Assembly (NCBI GenBank): GCA_032988165.1
Contig: JANTQF010000116.1
Coordinates: forward strand, 38,820 to 102,819
Length of the DNA: 64,000 nt
DNA from: Emmonsiellopsis sp. PD_33
Taxonomy: Eukaryota; Ascomycota; Eurotiomycetes; Onygenales; Ajellomycetaceae
Direction of reading: 5' to 3'
How positions within the stretch are numbered: the first letter of the stretch is position 1; each line of letters starts with the position of its first letter. A program made the position numbers and the translations under genes. The notes under the pieces were generated by a model, which did not search any database, was not told where the DNA came from, and was given only the letters and a program-made list of their open reading frames with translations. Below, one piece after another: positions 12,211-24,080 of this stretch.

Positions 12211-14173
12211 CGAATAGTTCGTCGTCATATACTAGAAAATTCCAGGATAAGTAGTGCACCGTTAACAGTTATCAGAATTTTGTGGACCGGTACACCTTCT
12301 CCTGCCGTCCTGAGTGAGGGGTGTATTGATTGCGACAGTAGTTGTTAAATTGAATATTTGACCGCTTTTGTTGTTGAATCTGCCGTCTTCCTTTGGCGGA
12401 GGCGCGTCGTGTGCCTTTTTGGAAATTTTGGTTTTTGTCATCCGTTCGGTTTTGGAAATATGGTCATTCATTTCTGCTATACGTCGGTCATTTCCGCGTC
12501 GGAATGATTGGTCCTTCCCATAGGGCATTCAATCAACTCGTGTGGAGCGCCACACTTGTTGGTGGTATAAAAGTATGTCTGGCCAAGAAGATATATGTGC
12601 TCCGTGTTTAAATGCAAATATTTTTCAGGTCCCTGTCTGCCTAGGGGGGTAATGAGGCGGCTATGAATAGAAGGTAATTCATTAGCTGTCTAGAGAAACA
12701 TAAAAATAGAATGTGATATAGAACCTACTAGTACATATGCTGTACACTTTTGATATTCATGGCTAGAATACCCTTTGTATTCAGAAAGATATTGATGGGA
12801 TCCGATGGCAATCTGTGCCGGCATATATCAGGCAATTCTTGCTCCTCTGGTTCAGCACTCGTCAAATGATAGTCGTTGCGCCATCATGTAGGTACTGGAC
12901 CACTTGCACCTCTTCGGTTATGCCTGCTTCCCTGAGAGGCCTATCTTTGTATTGCAGTAGTCTGAGATTGAGACCTCTTTACGTCTGTCGAACCTGTATC
13001 TGAGACGTGAGGCTGGTTATCGTGATTTCCTGGGTAGCCAGGGGCACAGTTGTATTTGGATTGCCCCTTATAGGATGTGTTTGAAAGTTCTCATCGTTTA
13101 GTAATAATGCTCTTTGTGCATGCGATTAATGGAAATTCCAAGCACTATCTTGACTTCACCGTGAGAATCCTTTAATCATCAATGATAGTTCTGTTCCAGT
13201 TTTTGCTTGGCTCTCTGGTAAGCCAATCTGTAAGTATAGAACACCTGGCCATTTTTTATCCCGTTGAGCTGGGAAAGTTTCCGGTTTATATGCATGATCA
13301 GGGGCTTTTTTCTGGTGGTTCTCTCCACAATCCAGACAGACAGATAGAGTCTTAGGATCCGGTAGTCACAAGGTCTCTTCTGCATCCTCCCGATTTGATA
13401 GTCTTTATATGAGTTTGCTGGGATTGTGAAATTAGGATTCACCCTGAAGACCACATGTATGAGCAGCTTCTGCAGTGAGTCAGCAATGGTTGTTGAGGGT
13501 ACTTGACACAGCCGGGCACATTGTGACGTCGGTATTTGCGAATTCAACAGAAAGCAGCTTGATACTGCGAGTCGTCAAGAGAGGCAAGGAAGTGCGGATG
13601 GCTGGGTTTGTAGGTCTTGCGTTGCCATACAAAGGGGAGGGGGGTAGGGTCTTGCGTGGGGTATCAGCCCCCATACGTCCACTGCTGGAACTGGCCGGCT
13701 ATTTGAGTACTATCTGCACCCACACCAATCCTTCTTTCTAATCCATTAGCAGCTCTCCCGATAAATAAAAGTAAGTATATTAGCTGATATATCAATCAGA
13801 GAGGATTAATGGTAAGCTGGCCCGCCCGGGCATCATCGTTGCAAGGATGCAGCGGCCATCCCTTTTATGCCTCTGTGAAACTTTTTGGCACGCCATTTCG
13901 TCTCTCAAGATATGCCGCGAGCGGTTCCGGCGTTGTCTAACCATCTTCCAGAAAACCGTTATAATGAACATGAGCAGCAATGGGCTGGAAATTGTCGGCA
14001 TGAGGCTGAATTGGATGGAGACAAGCTTGTAAATAGTTACTAGTTGCCAACCTCGCCAAGCAGTGCTTCTATACCATTGCCATAGCGGCGATAGTTGGAA
14101 GCTGCACCTCCGCTTGAGATCTATTATTCGCAGATGAATAGACATTTGGATTCCTGACAAGAGCCCCCTCCCT
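12211..14173. other. Accessory region with unassigned open fragments
   Basis: No confident gene. A minus-strand frame at 13179-13547 (stop at its left end) has an ordinary amino-acid mix but no motif. A frame at 13792-14259 (minus) contains a hydrophobic stretch (SSPLLLMFIITVFWKMV) followed by arginines, as in a single-pass membrane segment, and could be a downstream exon or decayed tail of the gene at 14.2-15.8 kb. A frame at 12262-12528 (minus) is lysine/arginine-rich without a recognisable domain. Confidence 0.4.
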
Positions 14174-15803
14174 TTAATGCCTTTGCTTTGATGAGCTGTC
14201 AGCATGGTGTCGAACTTGGATCGTCGACTGCGTGATTTCGCGAGGCAAGAAAAATCCACCCTTTACAACAGCCATTTCCCTACCCCCATCCAGATCATAT
14301 TGCCGAAGCCCCGTCTGGAAGTTTTGAAAGACAACAGCCTTTGCAGACTGAGCGGATGGTTCTCCAAAGCAAAGAAGTGAGCCAGACCATCCAGATGCCT
14401 GATCAACATCATCTTTGCTTCGCCAGAGAAGGGCAATACTTTGGCTAAGACTGGCTTGATCCCATGAGTATTGAGATCCAAGCAAAACAGAGCGTCGCAC
14501 CGCTGATGTTCCTTTAGGGCCTTTGATTATCCCCCATTTATCTGTGGATGGACTCATGCGTACGGCGTAGAGCCTGGCACCATCGCGTATTTCAGAGTAT
14601 TTTGCCCATTCCTCCACTGTAGGGTAATCCATCGGGCTCTCTATATCTGGGAGTTGTGGATCGGATACTAGGCAGAGGTCGTGCGAGTAGCCTGCTGGAT
14701 ACGGCAGGATACCGCTTGGCCTGTCATATGTGTGCATAATGGTTCCGATCTAGAAGGATAGTCAGTGTACATGATCCGATAGGTCATTGCGGGGATATTG
14801 CGTACCTTTTCTTTTGCGTTAAGCATCCAGACAGTTCTCCCTATCGGTGAGTTCGAGGAACGTTCTTGGAACATGCCGTACATAGGACCTTCTCGGTCTG
14901 ATTGGAGGGTGCAGTATCGACTTAGCTGCTCTTTGGCGTATATAAGCCAATCCGCGATTCGATAAAACAACGCAGGGAGAGCTGGCGTCTTGATAAATGT
15001 ATGCGTCACTGTTGTAAGAACTGTTTGGCCTCCGGGAAGTTTTAATTTAATGCCTAAACACGCTGCTCTGTCACCACCAGCAGGAGAGTCTCCAAGTGAG
15101 ACATCTGAACAAATTGGGTCATCTGTAAGGTCGAAACCTGCAACATCAAGTAGGGCAATCAAGCCACCGATCTCATGAGGTCTTCCCCTAGCCTCAGTGT
15201 TTCTGAGATCTCCCATGTTTCGGAATAGAATAACTATAAACCCAGCAATGAGCACTTGAGCCCCAACAGCCCTTGGAAACAATTCCCTGAGCGAGTCAAG
15301 ATCCCGTGCCGTTAATATCTTCCTAGGATTAATTTCTCTTGTAAATAACCTCTCAATCGCCAGAGAAGAATAGGGAGTCGGAATTGTAATGTCGCTCCGA
15401 TGGCCACAAGGGATTAGGTGGACATCTCTTCCTGCAACTTCTACATCTGATGTGGCGATGGAAACGGCCCAGATAGCGGGTCCGAATGGCGATTCGATGA
15501 CCCAGACTATGGGCACAGATGCAAGCGAGGGGTGGTACGTTCGTAGCAGGCTCTCATTCTGTGTATTAACATTAGTCTCCACGAGCGCTCTTGTCGCTGC
15601 GGCATCAGGGGCACCCCATTCGCTCGACGTGGTTTCTGAGTGAACGTTAATAAATGACTTGACATTTTCGACATGGCATGGGGTTGTGCAAGCATACTCT
15701 CAATATGACGAAAGTGGAACGAACGAGTGGTTGGCTGGGGATGCTCGTCAAGGTCCTGGTCCTCGAGCGGGATGTCTGGGTACTTGAAGATTGGTTTCTC
15801 CAT
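14174..15803 (-). pseudogene. Uncharacterised fungal family protein (possible protease-like fold), one frameshift
   Basis: From ATG 15803 the frame reads MEKPIFKYPDIPLEDQDLD and continues to HAMSK near 15670. The following conserved-looking text (ENVKSFINVHSETTSSEWG) is in another frame, implying a one-base loss at about 15663-15672. The frame then stays open to a proper donor at 14804-14805; a 56 nt intron (14750-14805, CTGAC branch) joins in phase to 14174-14749. The second exon carries SGWSGSLLCFGEP, reminiscent of the GDSGS serine-nucleophile motif of chymotrypsin-like folds, followed by AVVFQNFQTG and VVKGGFFLPREI. About 490 codons in all. The protease suggestion is weak. An intact intron with an upstream frameshift points to recent decay or a base-calling error. 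Confidence 0.5.
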
Positions 15804-16532
15804 CGAGTGGGAAGGACTGGGATACAAGGGCAGCAAATGTAGGATCGCAGACTGCAGTGATGATGCGTGGTGACTTGCAGAGTTGAATAGCAGAGTTGAG
15901 ATTCACCCAGGCCAAAGTTCTTTCCCGATGACGTCGAACAGAGACCCCTGCCGTACCCCTGGATCCCGTGACTACCCGGCCAGCAACTTTAAATGAACCG
16001 CAAGACCCGGGAAATAAATAGGAGGAATCAGAAAAGCATAGATCCATATCTCCAGCCCCTTATAAGTTGATAATTTCGGATGCTGGATTTTGGACATGGC
16101 TGAGGATATTTGTGGATAGGTACTAGTTAATGTAACTGTGCTATGCATGCAGCAGTTAATCAACTAAACTTCAATATATCATACCAGCAATCTCTGCCGG
16201 TGAAAAGGCTTGATTCACATCAATGGATGGCACTGAGAGGTTCCTGTTGAATTGGTTAGTTGCCAATGACAGTTAACAATGTAGAATGTAATATCTTGTT
16301 CTGGGCTAATCAGTATATTAGAATAAAACCCCGAAAAAAGCCTTTAAAAATTCAACTTCCCGGGTTCCTCTGAGCTTTGCGTTTCTCAAATACCTTTTCC
16401 TTGCTCATGCTTGGCTAGCAGTAGAGCCATAAAATCAATAAAAGCCACCGACCTGATAAGCTAGTATCCCAGCAGTATTTGAACTGCGCTGCAAAGTAAT
16501 TAAAAAGAACTTGAACAATAGAAACAACATTA
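15804..16532. other. Intergenic, no gene seen
   Basis: Region between the accessory stretch and the C2H2 gene. Frames on the minus strand at 15804-16160 lack motifs and do not join to the gene to the left in phase. 16200-16532 is AT-leaning and probably 3' flank of the C2H2 gene. Confidence 0.5.
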
Positions 16533-17604
16533 TTAGAACGCAATAAGGTTCCGGCCCTGGAACACATTCCCAACCTGCCGCTGCACATTCTCAAACCTCA
16601 TAAACGAGCACGTTTCACTCTCCAAGTGGCCGAACAATGCTGCCAATGAGACAAACTGCTTACCACACCTCTGGTTCACATTCGGGCAATGATACACCTT
16701 TTGTTTGTGTGTGGGCGAGTTGAGATGCAGATTCAGGGAAGCGATAGTATTGAAATTCTTGTGGCAGATATAGCACTCCCAGTAGGTGCCGTTGTATGCA
16801 CGGTTGGTAGCCTGGTAGGTGGCATTCTCTTCGTCGCGCCACCCGATCAGCTTGTTGGTGATGAAGCCGTTTGGATCACGCTCGCGAGCCATGCGGTAGA
16901 TGGTTTCGCGATTGAGCTGGGGCGCGCGGGGGCAGGAGCCAGTCTCGAGATGGTGGGAGAGGCCACTGGCGGTAGTGTACTTTGCGCTGCAGAACGGGCA
17001 GATAATGGTCGAGCCACGGTGGATCTTCGAGTTGAGGTGCTGTAGGCAGGTATATTCGTAAACATCCAAGGCACTTTATAAAAGGGCGTGTAGGCTGTAG
17101 TAGAGATCTTACCATCTTCAGAGCGTTCTGGTTTATGAACCGCTTGTTGCAGGGCTTGCAATAATTCAGGTAATGTGCCTCCTGGACCATGTGCTGGTCC
17201 GCCGCAGCCTGGGACTTGAACGTCAAGCTGCAGACTTCGCATGGTATCTTCGGCGCCCAATGTCTCACACTATTCATATGTTGGCTGGCTGCGTTCTGGG
17301 TGTGGAATTTCTTCCCGCACGTCTCGCAGGGGATCTTAGGAGTCCAATGGCCCATGGTGTTCATATGTTGGTCGGCTGCGTGCTGAGAGCGAAACTCGCG
17401 GGTGCAAGTTTCGCATTCGAAGACCGGAGCCCAGTGGTTCATGCTATTCATGTGCTGGTTGCAAGCTCGCTTGGTATCGAATTCCCGGCCACAGGTCTCG
17501 CACTCCGGCCAGTGGCCCATGTCGTCCATGTGGTCCTCGCAGTCATAGCCGGTCCAGAAGGTGGCCGTGCAGGTCTCGCACTGATAGGTTTCGCACCCGT
17601 ACAT
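16533..17604 (-). CDS. C2H2 zinc-finger protein with about nine fingers, 332 aa
   Basis: Two exons, 17113-17604 and 16533-17039, joined in phase 0 over a 73 nt intron (GTAAGA...CTACAG). The N-terminal half is a string of six regularly spaced fingers of the form C-x2-C-x12-H-x5-H (CETCGREF, CETCTREF, CETCGKKF, CEVCSLTF, CKPCNKRF), linked by short HWAP/HWTP spacers; the intron splits the sixth. Three less regular fingers follow (CPFCSAKY, CYICHKNF and one starting CPNVNQRC), two of which end in cysteine instead of histidine. There is no other domain or signal peptide. The H-x5-H spacing and finger array are typical of fungal nuclear or RNA-binding C2H2 proteins of unknown role. Family confident, function unknown. 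Confidence 0.85.
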
Positions 17605-18944
17605 CTTGGGCAGTGGGGATCAAGGCTCTTGACGACGAGGGCATATAATGGAGGCGAAGTGAGGATGGTGAAGAGTGGGAGGCCAGAGCAGGAGCAGGAG
17701 TAACTAATCTCCCAGAGGGCAAACCACAGACTATTTAACTAGTGGACCAAAGAGATCATTCCCCCCTACCCCAGCAGAGCGAGAGAGAGAGAGAGCGCGT
17801 TTGCAAGAACATCCACGCAGACAGCCAAACGGCAGAAATCTCATATAGTATTTATCAGACAGGTCCAATCCTTGGTTCACAGCCAACCGCGGTCCCAACT
17901 TCCACGTTTCCCGATTGGGAACCTCCCTCCCTTTCCCGTTTGCAGCTGGGAGTCTTGGTTCCTAATTGGGTGGTGGTTGAAGCTATCTACATAGGTAGTT
18001 ACCCCATAGCTCGGACTCCAGACAGTAGCTCTAGCTCCTGCAAACTAGGGCGATTTTAGCACCGTTTGTCTGGACCCTGCTGCTCATAGGTCGAGATGCT
18101 GTCAGCTACTCCACTTTCAGCGGCTAGTAACCACACCAATGGAATACTGCGGCTGGCCGGGTTATTTTAATCTTCCTATGGAGAGAATCCGAGAGATCCA
18201 AGTAGAAACAACGACGATGAACCTGTACACAACACTAAGATAGTATATATAGCTGCCATTTCAATTACCGTGATATAGAAAGTTGATTGATATTTTACAA
18301 AAAGTGTGTTCATGTTTTTTCCCCTCCTCTATAAACTTGGAATCGTTTGTCGGTGGTTTTTTTTGGGGGGGCTTCTCCGCATAGAATAGGAGGGCGGGTG
18401 GGATAGTGTACGTAGGTATAAGGGGGGATCCGCGGGAAACGCTGCTGCTAATGGTTTCATTCATGACAAAAGCCCGCCAAGCGCTTAACAAAATCCGATC
18501 CGAGAACCAAGATTCGGGGAAAATATCAAAAGGCAAGGTTGGAGGGGTGGGAAGGGGGGGGGGTGTAAGTAGACATAACATACGAAGAAACCCGATGCGA
18601 GGAAACGACGAACGGAACATAGGGGAGGGAAAAAGTATAGGAAACAAGTGACAGAAACAAGAGGATAAAAACATGTCTATACAGTAGATGGATATGTTTC
18701 AACGTGCCAGACGGGAGCGGGAGCGGGATCGTCTTAGAATACACGCATGCCGCAGATGCCAGAGAAATGGTTGAGTTTGCGCCGTTCCCCCGAGTCGATG
18801 AAGAGTGAAGAGCTATTAAAACACATGTTGGAAGAGGAGACCGGAGGCCAAGGGACTTGGAGGTCAGCGTGGAGGGGTCGTTCGGGGGAATAGTGATGGG
18901 AGGGTCGGATAGGAGAGAGTGGCGGAGTCAAGGGTATTCCTAAT
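17605..18944. other. Intergenic between C2H2 gene start and TOM40 stop
   Basis: Left part should contain the C2H2 promoter (17605-18100; a GA repeat at about 17783-17796). Right part probably contains TOM40 3' untranslated sequence, with G/C homopolymer runs at about 18360 and 18548. No coding potential that I trust. Confidence 0.5.
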
Positions 18945-20134
18945 TTAGAATGGGGGAAGAGGACCGCTCGGCATTTCACCGGCTTCTTGCTGCTCCATCA
19001 GCTCCTCAGAGGCCATTTCGAAGGACACGGCGAGACCGATCTTGGCTTGTTGCTACAGTTAAATTACATGGTTAGCTTTGTCCTGGCGCTGTGTGATGAC
19101 TAAGGACTTACCTTGGGCTGGTCAATTTCTCCGGCAAAGGTCAAAGAGATGGGCATAGCAATGCGCTTCTCCAAGAGACAGCTCAATTTTCCGGCACTGT
19201 CGATCTGGGCGCGGAAGGTGGACGCTCTGAATTCGTACTTGGTTCCGATAGAAGTGGTTCCCTCCTTGCGAATGTCACCCATCATGCCAGAGGGGCCTGG
19301 AGCAAACTGCAGGTTCATGTCAACACCAGCTTCGACCTTGTCAGACAGCTTTCTCCAGTACGAAGCATTGATAGCTCCTTGGGCTTGAATCTGTGCGCTG
19401 GCAATCCAATCATCTCCCTTGTATTTGGCGCAGTATGAGACGGCGGTTTCTGGGGGCACACTGAGGCTCTGTCGCTGCCACATGGCCTCGAGTCCAAGGG
19501 CGAGGCTGGGGGTAAGTGATTGGAGATAGCTTCCGATGAATATGCCAGTAATACCGCCTTCGAGGAAGGATGGGTTGAGCGCCTTGATAGACGCAGAGAA
19601 GTCCGAGCCCGTGTAGTCATTATCAATCTGAACCATTCCTTGGGAGCCTCCAGCCATTATCTGAGTGTTTGTCTTTGTAACCAACGACGAATTCCATCTG
19701 TAATTGGCAACAGCGGCCAGAGCGCCATCACTGCCAATGTTTCCTTGTAGGAAAACCTTTGCAACTGTTAGATTCTGATCTTGGATTTGGATTCGAGGTG
19801 CTGGGGGCTGGGGCTAGGGTTCACTCACCTTGGGAGTACCAAACATGGAAGAAAAGGCATAAGGCGGGAGGCTTCCCTGCACGGAGCCCATTGTGAAAGC
19901 GTGTGAAACTCGGAACATTGGCGACATGCCAAACACCTTGGTCAGATCGGCGCGGAGGCCGGTGAACATGAAGTTGGAGAGGAGCACATCCTTCTGGACT
20001 TCTCGGGCGACATTCTCAACAGTGCCGGGATTGGACAGCCCCAGAGCTTCCCTCCGGGCGGAGAATGAACTGTATGCATCGTTGAGGCCGGCTACCACGG
20101 CATTGTCTGAGAGAAAGGAGAGGAAGTCGGCCAT
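18945..20134 (-). CDS. tom40: Tom40, channel subunit of the mitochondrial outer-membrane TOM translocase, 352 aa
   Basis: Exons 19829-20134, 19112-19756 and 18945-19052 give 352 codons plus stop. Tom40 is the beta-barrel pore that admits precursor proteins into mitochondria. The start MADFLSFLSDNAVVAGLND, the segment LPPYAFSSMFGTPK/VFLQGNIG across intron 1, the YRW motif and the barrel-strand pattern (alternating polar/hydrophobic, many G/S) match the fungal family, as does the length. Intron 1 must use an AAG acceptor (ends CAAAG at 19757) because the nearby CAG puts the conserved VFLQGN out of frame. The C-terminus ends MPSGPLPPF. Its promoter is shared, facing the 6-phosphofructo-2-kinase gene. 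Confidence 0.95.
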
Positions 20135-20827
20135 GGTGACGAGAGGACGGACGGGGCGGACAAGGAAAACAGGGCGGGAACGAGCCGAATTCGAGGGCGA
20201 AAACGAGAGGGATCACCGTCTGGAGGCAGGATCCGGGGAGCACAATGTCGAGACGGGGTCGCAGGCTCTGAATGCCGTTGCAGCTGGCGAGAGGGGGGGA
20301 CAGCGGGAGATGAGGGTGGTGGCCAGCAAGAAGTCGAGTCGAGCGAGCTTTCGCATCATAAAAAATGCTTCGAACATTTTGCGGTTGCGGACCCGGGCGT
20401 GTCACGTGCACGCCAAGGATCCACTAGCCGTTCTGGGGATGGCGGCTGTTTTCGGAAGGTGGGCTTGGCATCAACCACCGGGGCTTGCTGGACGACATCG
20501 AGATAGACGGACATCGTCTTGCACGGCGTCGGAGAGAGCTTGTCTGTGCCCCTGTGCTCTGTCTGGAGATGCTTCAATTGCGCGCCAGTGCTGCTGACTG
20601 CGAGTGAGAGCCCCTCTTGACGCTGCACCCGGGGTTTGTCTTCCTACATCTCCCGCATTCCGTCGCCATCTATATACTCCGTACTTCATGCGCCTATCTG
20701 CCTTCTTCACCGGGGAGCCTCACACCCCCTAGCACGCCTGTCCGGTGCTTGTCCTCTTGGAGTGTATATCCTACCTATCCATTGCTTATTCTCCTCTACT
20801 CACGTATTGCTGTGAAAGCTTTTAAAT
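20135..20827. promoter_or_regulatory. Shared divergent promoter region of TOM40 and 6-phosphofructo-2-kinase
   Basis: 693 bp between two divergent ATGs, GC-rich on the TOM40 side and pyrimidine-rich towards 20827. No additional gene or specific operator recognised. Confidence 0.6.
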
Positions 20828-23027
20828 ATGGATACTCTTCTGTAAGCACCCTCCCATGACCCAGTTCGTTTTCGGACGGCGTATCTGGCGTGTGGGAGAT
20901 CCCCAACGAGCGCTGTTCTAACGTACCCCCTAGAACCGCAGATGTTGTCGCGAGCTCCCCGCGATTCCGGAGAAAGTCCAGCACCTTTGTCGACGCTATC
21001 CATGACCTCCCCGAGAAGGTGGAGCTTGCCCCCGCACAGCTATACAGCACCGAGTCCGGTCGGCTCTTCCACTCTGGCCGCATAGTAATCATAACGGTTG
21101 GCTTGCCAGCAAGAGGCAAAACGTTGGTTCCTACCTCCCTATTGGTATTTCGGTATTTCACCGGGACTCCATGCTAATTTACTCGCAGCCACATTTCCGT
21201 CGCCCTAGCTCGTTACCTCCGATGGTTCGTATTCCCCGTCCCTAGCCTGGGCTTGACGATGGGAGGGCTATGGCTGACGTCTGAGATAGGCTGGGGGTGA
21301 AAACACGGATCTTTCATCTTGGGGACTACAGACGTGCAACTGTTGGACCAGGACAGGACGTTCCTGACGATTACTTCTTTGTCAATGGTGAGCGGCTCAC
21401 TCTACTATTTCCGAAGACTGGCTTGCGGATTTCAGTTTGTTTCTTGTTTCTCCATCTAACTTGTTGAAGCGTCCGCCGCTGCCGTCCTTCTGCGGCAAAA
21501 AATCGTCAAAAAGTGCAGGGAGGATATCTACCACTTCTTGAACCACGAAAACGGCCAGATCGCGATATACGATGCCGTGAACCCTATTGCCGCTGGCCGT
21601 CGTTCTCTAGGAAAAGAATTTGCCAAGCATGAGATTGAGGTAGGGCCCCATTGATTTGTGATGGGTAGAATTGAACTGAAGAACGATTAGACCCTATTCA
21701 TTGAATCGTCGTGTGACGACGAGCGCATAATCGAAGAGAACGTAAGAAGTGTCAAAATATCGTCACCGGACGTAAGTAGTCTCTCACTAATATATATCCT
21801 CTATCCCGTCTCCAAGATAATGCTAATTGTGCTAGTACGTCGGCTGGGATTCGAAGGATGCCGTGAAAGATTACCTGGCAAGAATCTCAGCAAGAATACC
21901 TCAGTTCCAAACCATGGACGAACCTGAATTGAACTATATCAAGATGATCAATGCTGGCGAGAGGATGATAGTAAACAACCGCACATTCGGCTACCTACAT
22001 CATCGGATTGTTTTCTACCTGCTCAATCTACATATCAAGTCGCGCCACACGTATTTTGTACGGGTACGTTAATGACGACGTCCTGATTTTTGTATTTCTG
22101 CTTACACATTCTAGGCTGGAACGTCTACGGACCCCGATTCTTATAGAACCGATGCGTCCCTTTCCGCCCAAGGCGAAGACTACGCGCGAAAGATGACTGA
22201 ACGGCTCCTTCAGCATAGAGAATCCGAGAAGCAAGCATTAATCGACCAGGGAGACACCGCCGCAGCGTTAAAGCCTCTTATAGTCTGGACATCGACTAGA
22301 CGGCGCACTATAGAGACTGCTCACTTCCTACATGAAAGGGGGTACAAAATTCGTCATAGATCGCAGATGAGCCAGCTCAATCCCGGGGTTTGCGAAAAAA
22401 TGTCCGAGAAACGGATTCGAGAGGAATATCCAGACGAGGTGGCAAAGCATGATTTGGACCCGTACCACCATCGGTATCCGCGGGCTGAGGTATGCCGAAA
22501 CGAAGCCTAGATGTACTCCCAGACCTTCCTGCTAATTTGATATAGTCGTATCACGATCTCGCCGTCCGGCTCGAGCCGATAATTCTAGAATTAGAACGCG
22601 AGCAAAACGACCTCCTAATTATCGCACACGAAAGTGTATTGAGAGTGTTATATGGGTATTTGATGGCATGTAATGCGGCAGATATTCCATTCCTGTCTTT
22701 CCCGCGAGATGAGATTATTGAGGTAAATTATTCATTCCCCTGTTCACTTTATAAGCCGAATATCGGTGTTGACAGAGGAAAAAACAGATCATCCCGGCAA
22801 GCTATAACAACGAAGCAAAACGGATCCACATCCCCGATCTCCCACCGGAGATCATCCCAGCGTCTCCAGAGGATATCAAAATCCCAGTTCCTCCGAGTGG
22901 CGTTGTCTCGCCCATGCCTGGAGGGTTAGATAGCCCGCTTGACCGAGGAGGCACGCCACAGAGCGGCCTGAGAACTCCTCGTGATCCGGAGAAGATCTCG
23001 CAACATCATGCTGAGGATGTTGTTTAG
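20828..23027 (+). CDS. 6-phosphofructo-2-kinase / fructose-2,6-bisphosphatase family enzyme, 535 aa, bisphosphatase centre degenerate
   Basis: Ten exons: 20828-20841, 20934-21122, 21189-21224, 21290-21387, 21470-21639, 21691-21771, 21836-22063, 22115-22489, 22546-22722, 22788-23027; phases agree. The first exon is 14 nt and gives MDTLLTADVV after splicing. The kinase half has the P-loop GLPARGKT (about residue 64) and the DAVNPIAAGR and LFIESSCDD blocks typical of PFK-2, which makes fructose 2,6-bisphosphate to control glycolysis. The phosphatase half has the VWTSTRRRTIETA and IIAHESVLRVLYGY motifs, but the catalytic RHGE is replaced by RAGT at the exon 7/8 junction. The phosphohistidine is therefore missing, and the enzyme is probably a kinase only, as known for some yeast isoforms. 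The 4th intron again ends in AAG. Confidence 0.93.
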
Positions 23028-23231
23028 TGTCAGTACTGGTGTCGGTGTCGGTGAGAAGAACGGCGTTTTGAATCATGATGTTACGGAGCAATGACTTTCG
23101 TTTGCCCCTTTTCTTTCTTTCCTTTGCCCTCCTCTTATTATCTGCATTTGTCCAGCGTTCCGGTTTTTCCTTGGCTATAGAAATAACAAAGGCATTCTTA
23201 TCCATAAACTTTATAGAGCGGTATGTAGCAT

Positions 23232-23749
23232 CTACCCCCCATGCAGCGTAGACACGAACAAGATATTATCCCCCTCCTGTATCTGGTACTTCTCCTCCCC
23301 TTCCAACTCCCAGTCTGCATCGTTTATCAGGACGAGGATTCCGGGGCGTCTAGTTGGTTCAAATCTTACAATCAGCACCACCGTCACCCTACACCCAAAC
23401 CAATAGATACCACCACTAACTAAACCGGTGGTTAATAAATAAAATAAATAAACACTCACACAGACCCATCAAGCACAAACATCTCCCGCCGCTGATCCTT
23501 CATCACATTCTCGCACAGGTAAGTGACCAGCGATGCGATTGTTAACGGCGAGCCGGAGGCGTCGGTGGCGGAGAGGGAGACGGTGTGGTTGCGGGTGTTG
23601 GAGAAGAGGAGTTCGAGGCCGCCGCTGGAGAGGGGATAGAGGGTTAGGGGGGTGGGTTGGCTAAGGGGGATGAGGAGGGGGAGGGGGAGGGGGGCTTACG
23701 TGAATTCGACGGTGAGGTTGAGGGTTGGTGAGGGCAGGGAGGAGCCCAT
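23232..23749 (-). CDS. urm1: Urm1, ubiquitin-related modifier and tRNA thiolation sulfur carrier, 110 aa
   Basis: Exons 23700-23749, 23460-23624 and 23232-23349 (333 nt in total) give a 110-residue protein ending STLHGG. The C-terminal diglycine is activated as a thiocarboxylate; Urm1 donates sulfur for 2-thiolation of wobble U34 in tRNA and can be conjugated to proteins (urmylation). The beta-grasp core is visible: GGLELLFSN, a central CENVMKDQRREMFV and the highly conserved RPGILVLINDADWELEGE. Size and termini are normal for the family. The gene is head-to-head with ELP2, whose product works on the same wobble uridine, across 331 bp. Confidence 0.95.
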
Positions 23750-24080
23750 TTTGGGGATGTATGGGTGTGATTGGGGAGATGGGTATTGTTTGAGAGGAGT
23801 ATGGAGGAGAGAGAATGGATTAGTTGTTGATTGTTAGTAGTTGTGTCTAGAGTGTGCGGAGTTGAGGCGGGGAAAGAAGAGGGACGGAAGGGAATATATT
23901 TTTCTTATCGATAAGCTGAAAAGCTTCAACCTTGGAAGTTTGGCCCAAAACGGTGAACTAAAATTTTGACCCAACCACCAACCAATCAACCAAACCACAA
24001 GCTATCCCGCTACCCACTATACGGTTGACTCAAAGCTCAATGCCATTCTAACACCCCCATACACCACATCACTGCCACCC
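23750..24080. promoter_or_regulatory. Shared divergent promoter of URM1 and ELP2
   Basis: 331 bp between the two start codons. Contains a perfect 12 bp palindrome CTTATCGATAAG at 23904-23915, which includes back-to-back GATA words, and an AAGCTT close by. Position suits a bidirectional regulatory element, but function is inferred only. Confidence 0.55.
23904..23915. promoter_or_regulatory. 12 bp palindrome CTTATCGATAAG
   Basis: Perfect palindrome with two overlapping GATAAG half-sites in the URM1/ELP2 divergent promoter; could bind a GATA factor or act as a general promoter element. Confidence 0.4.
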
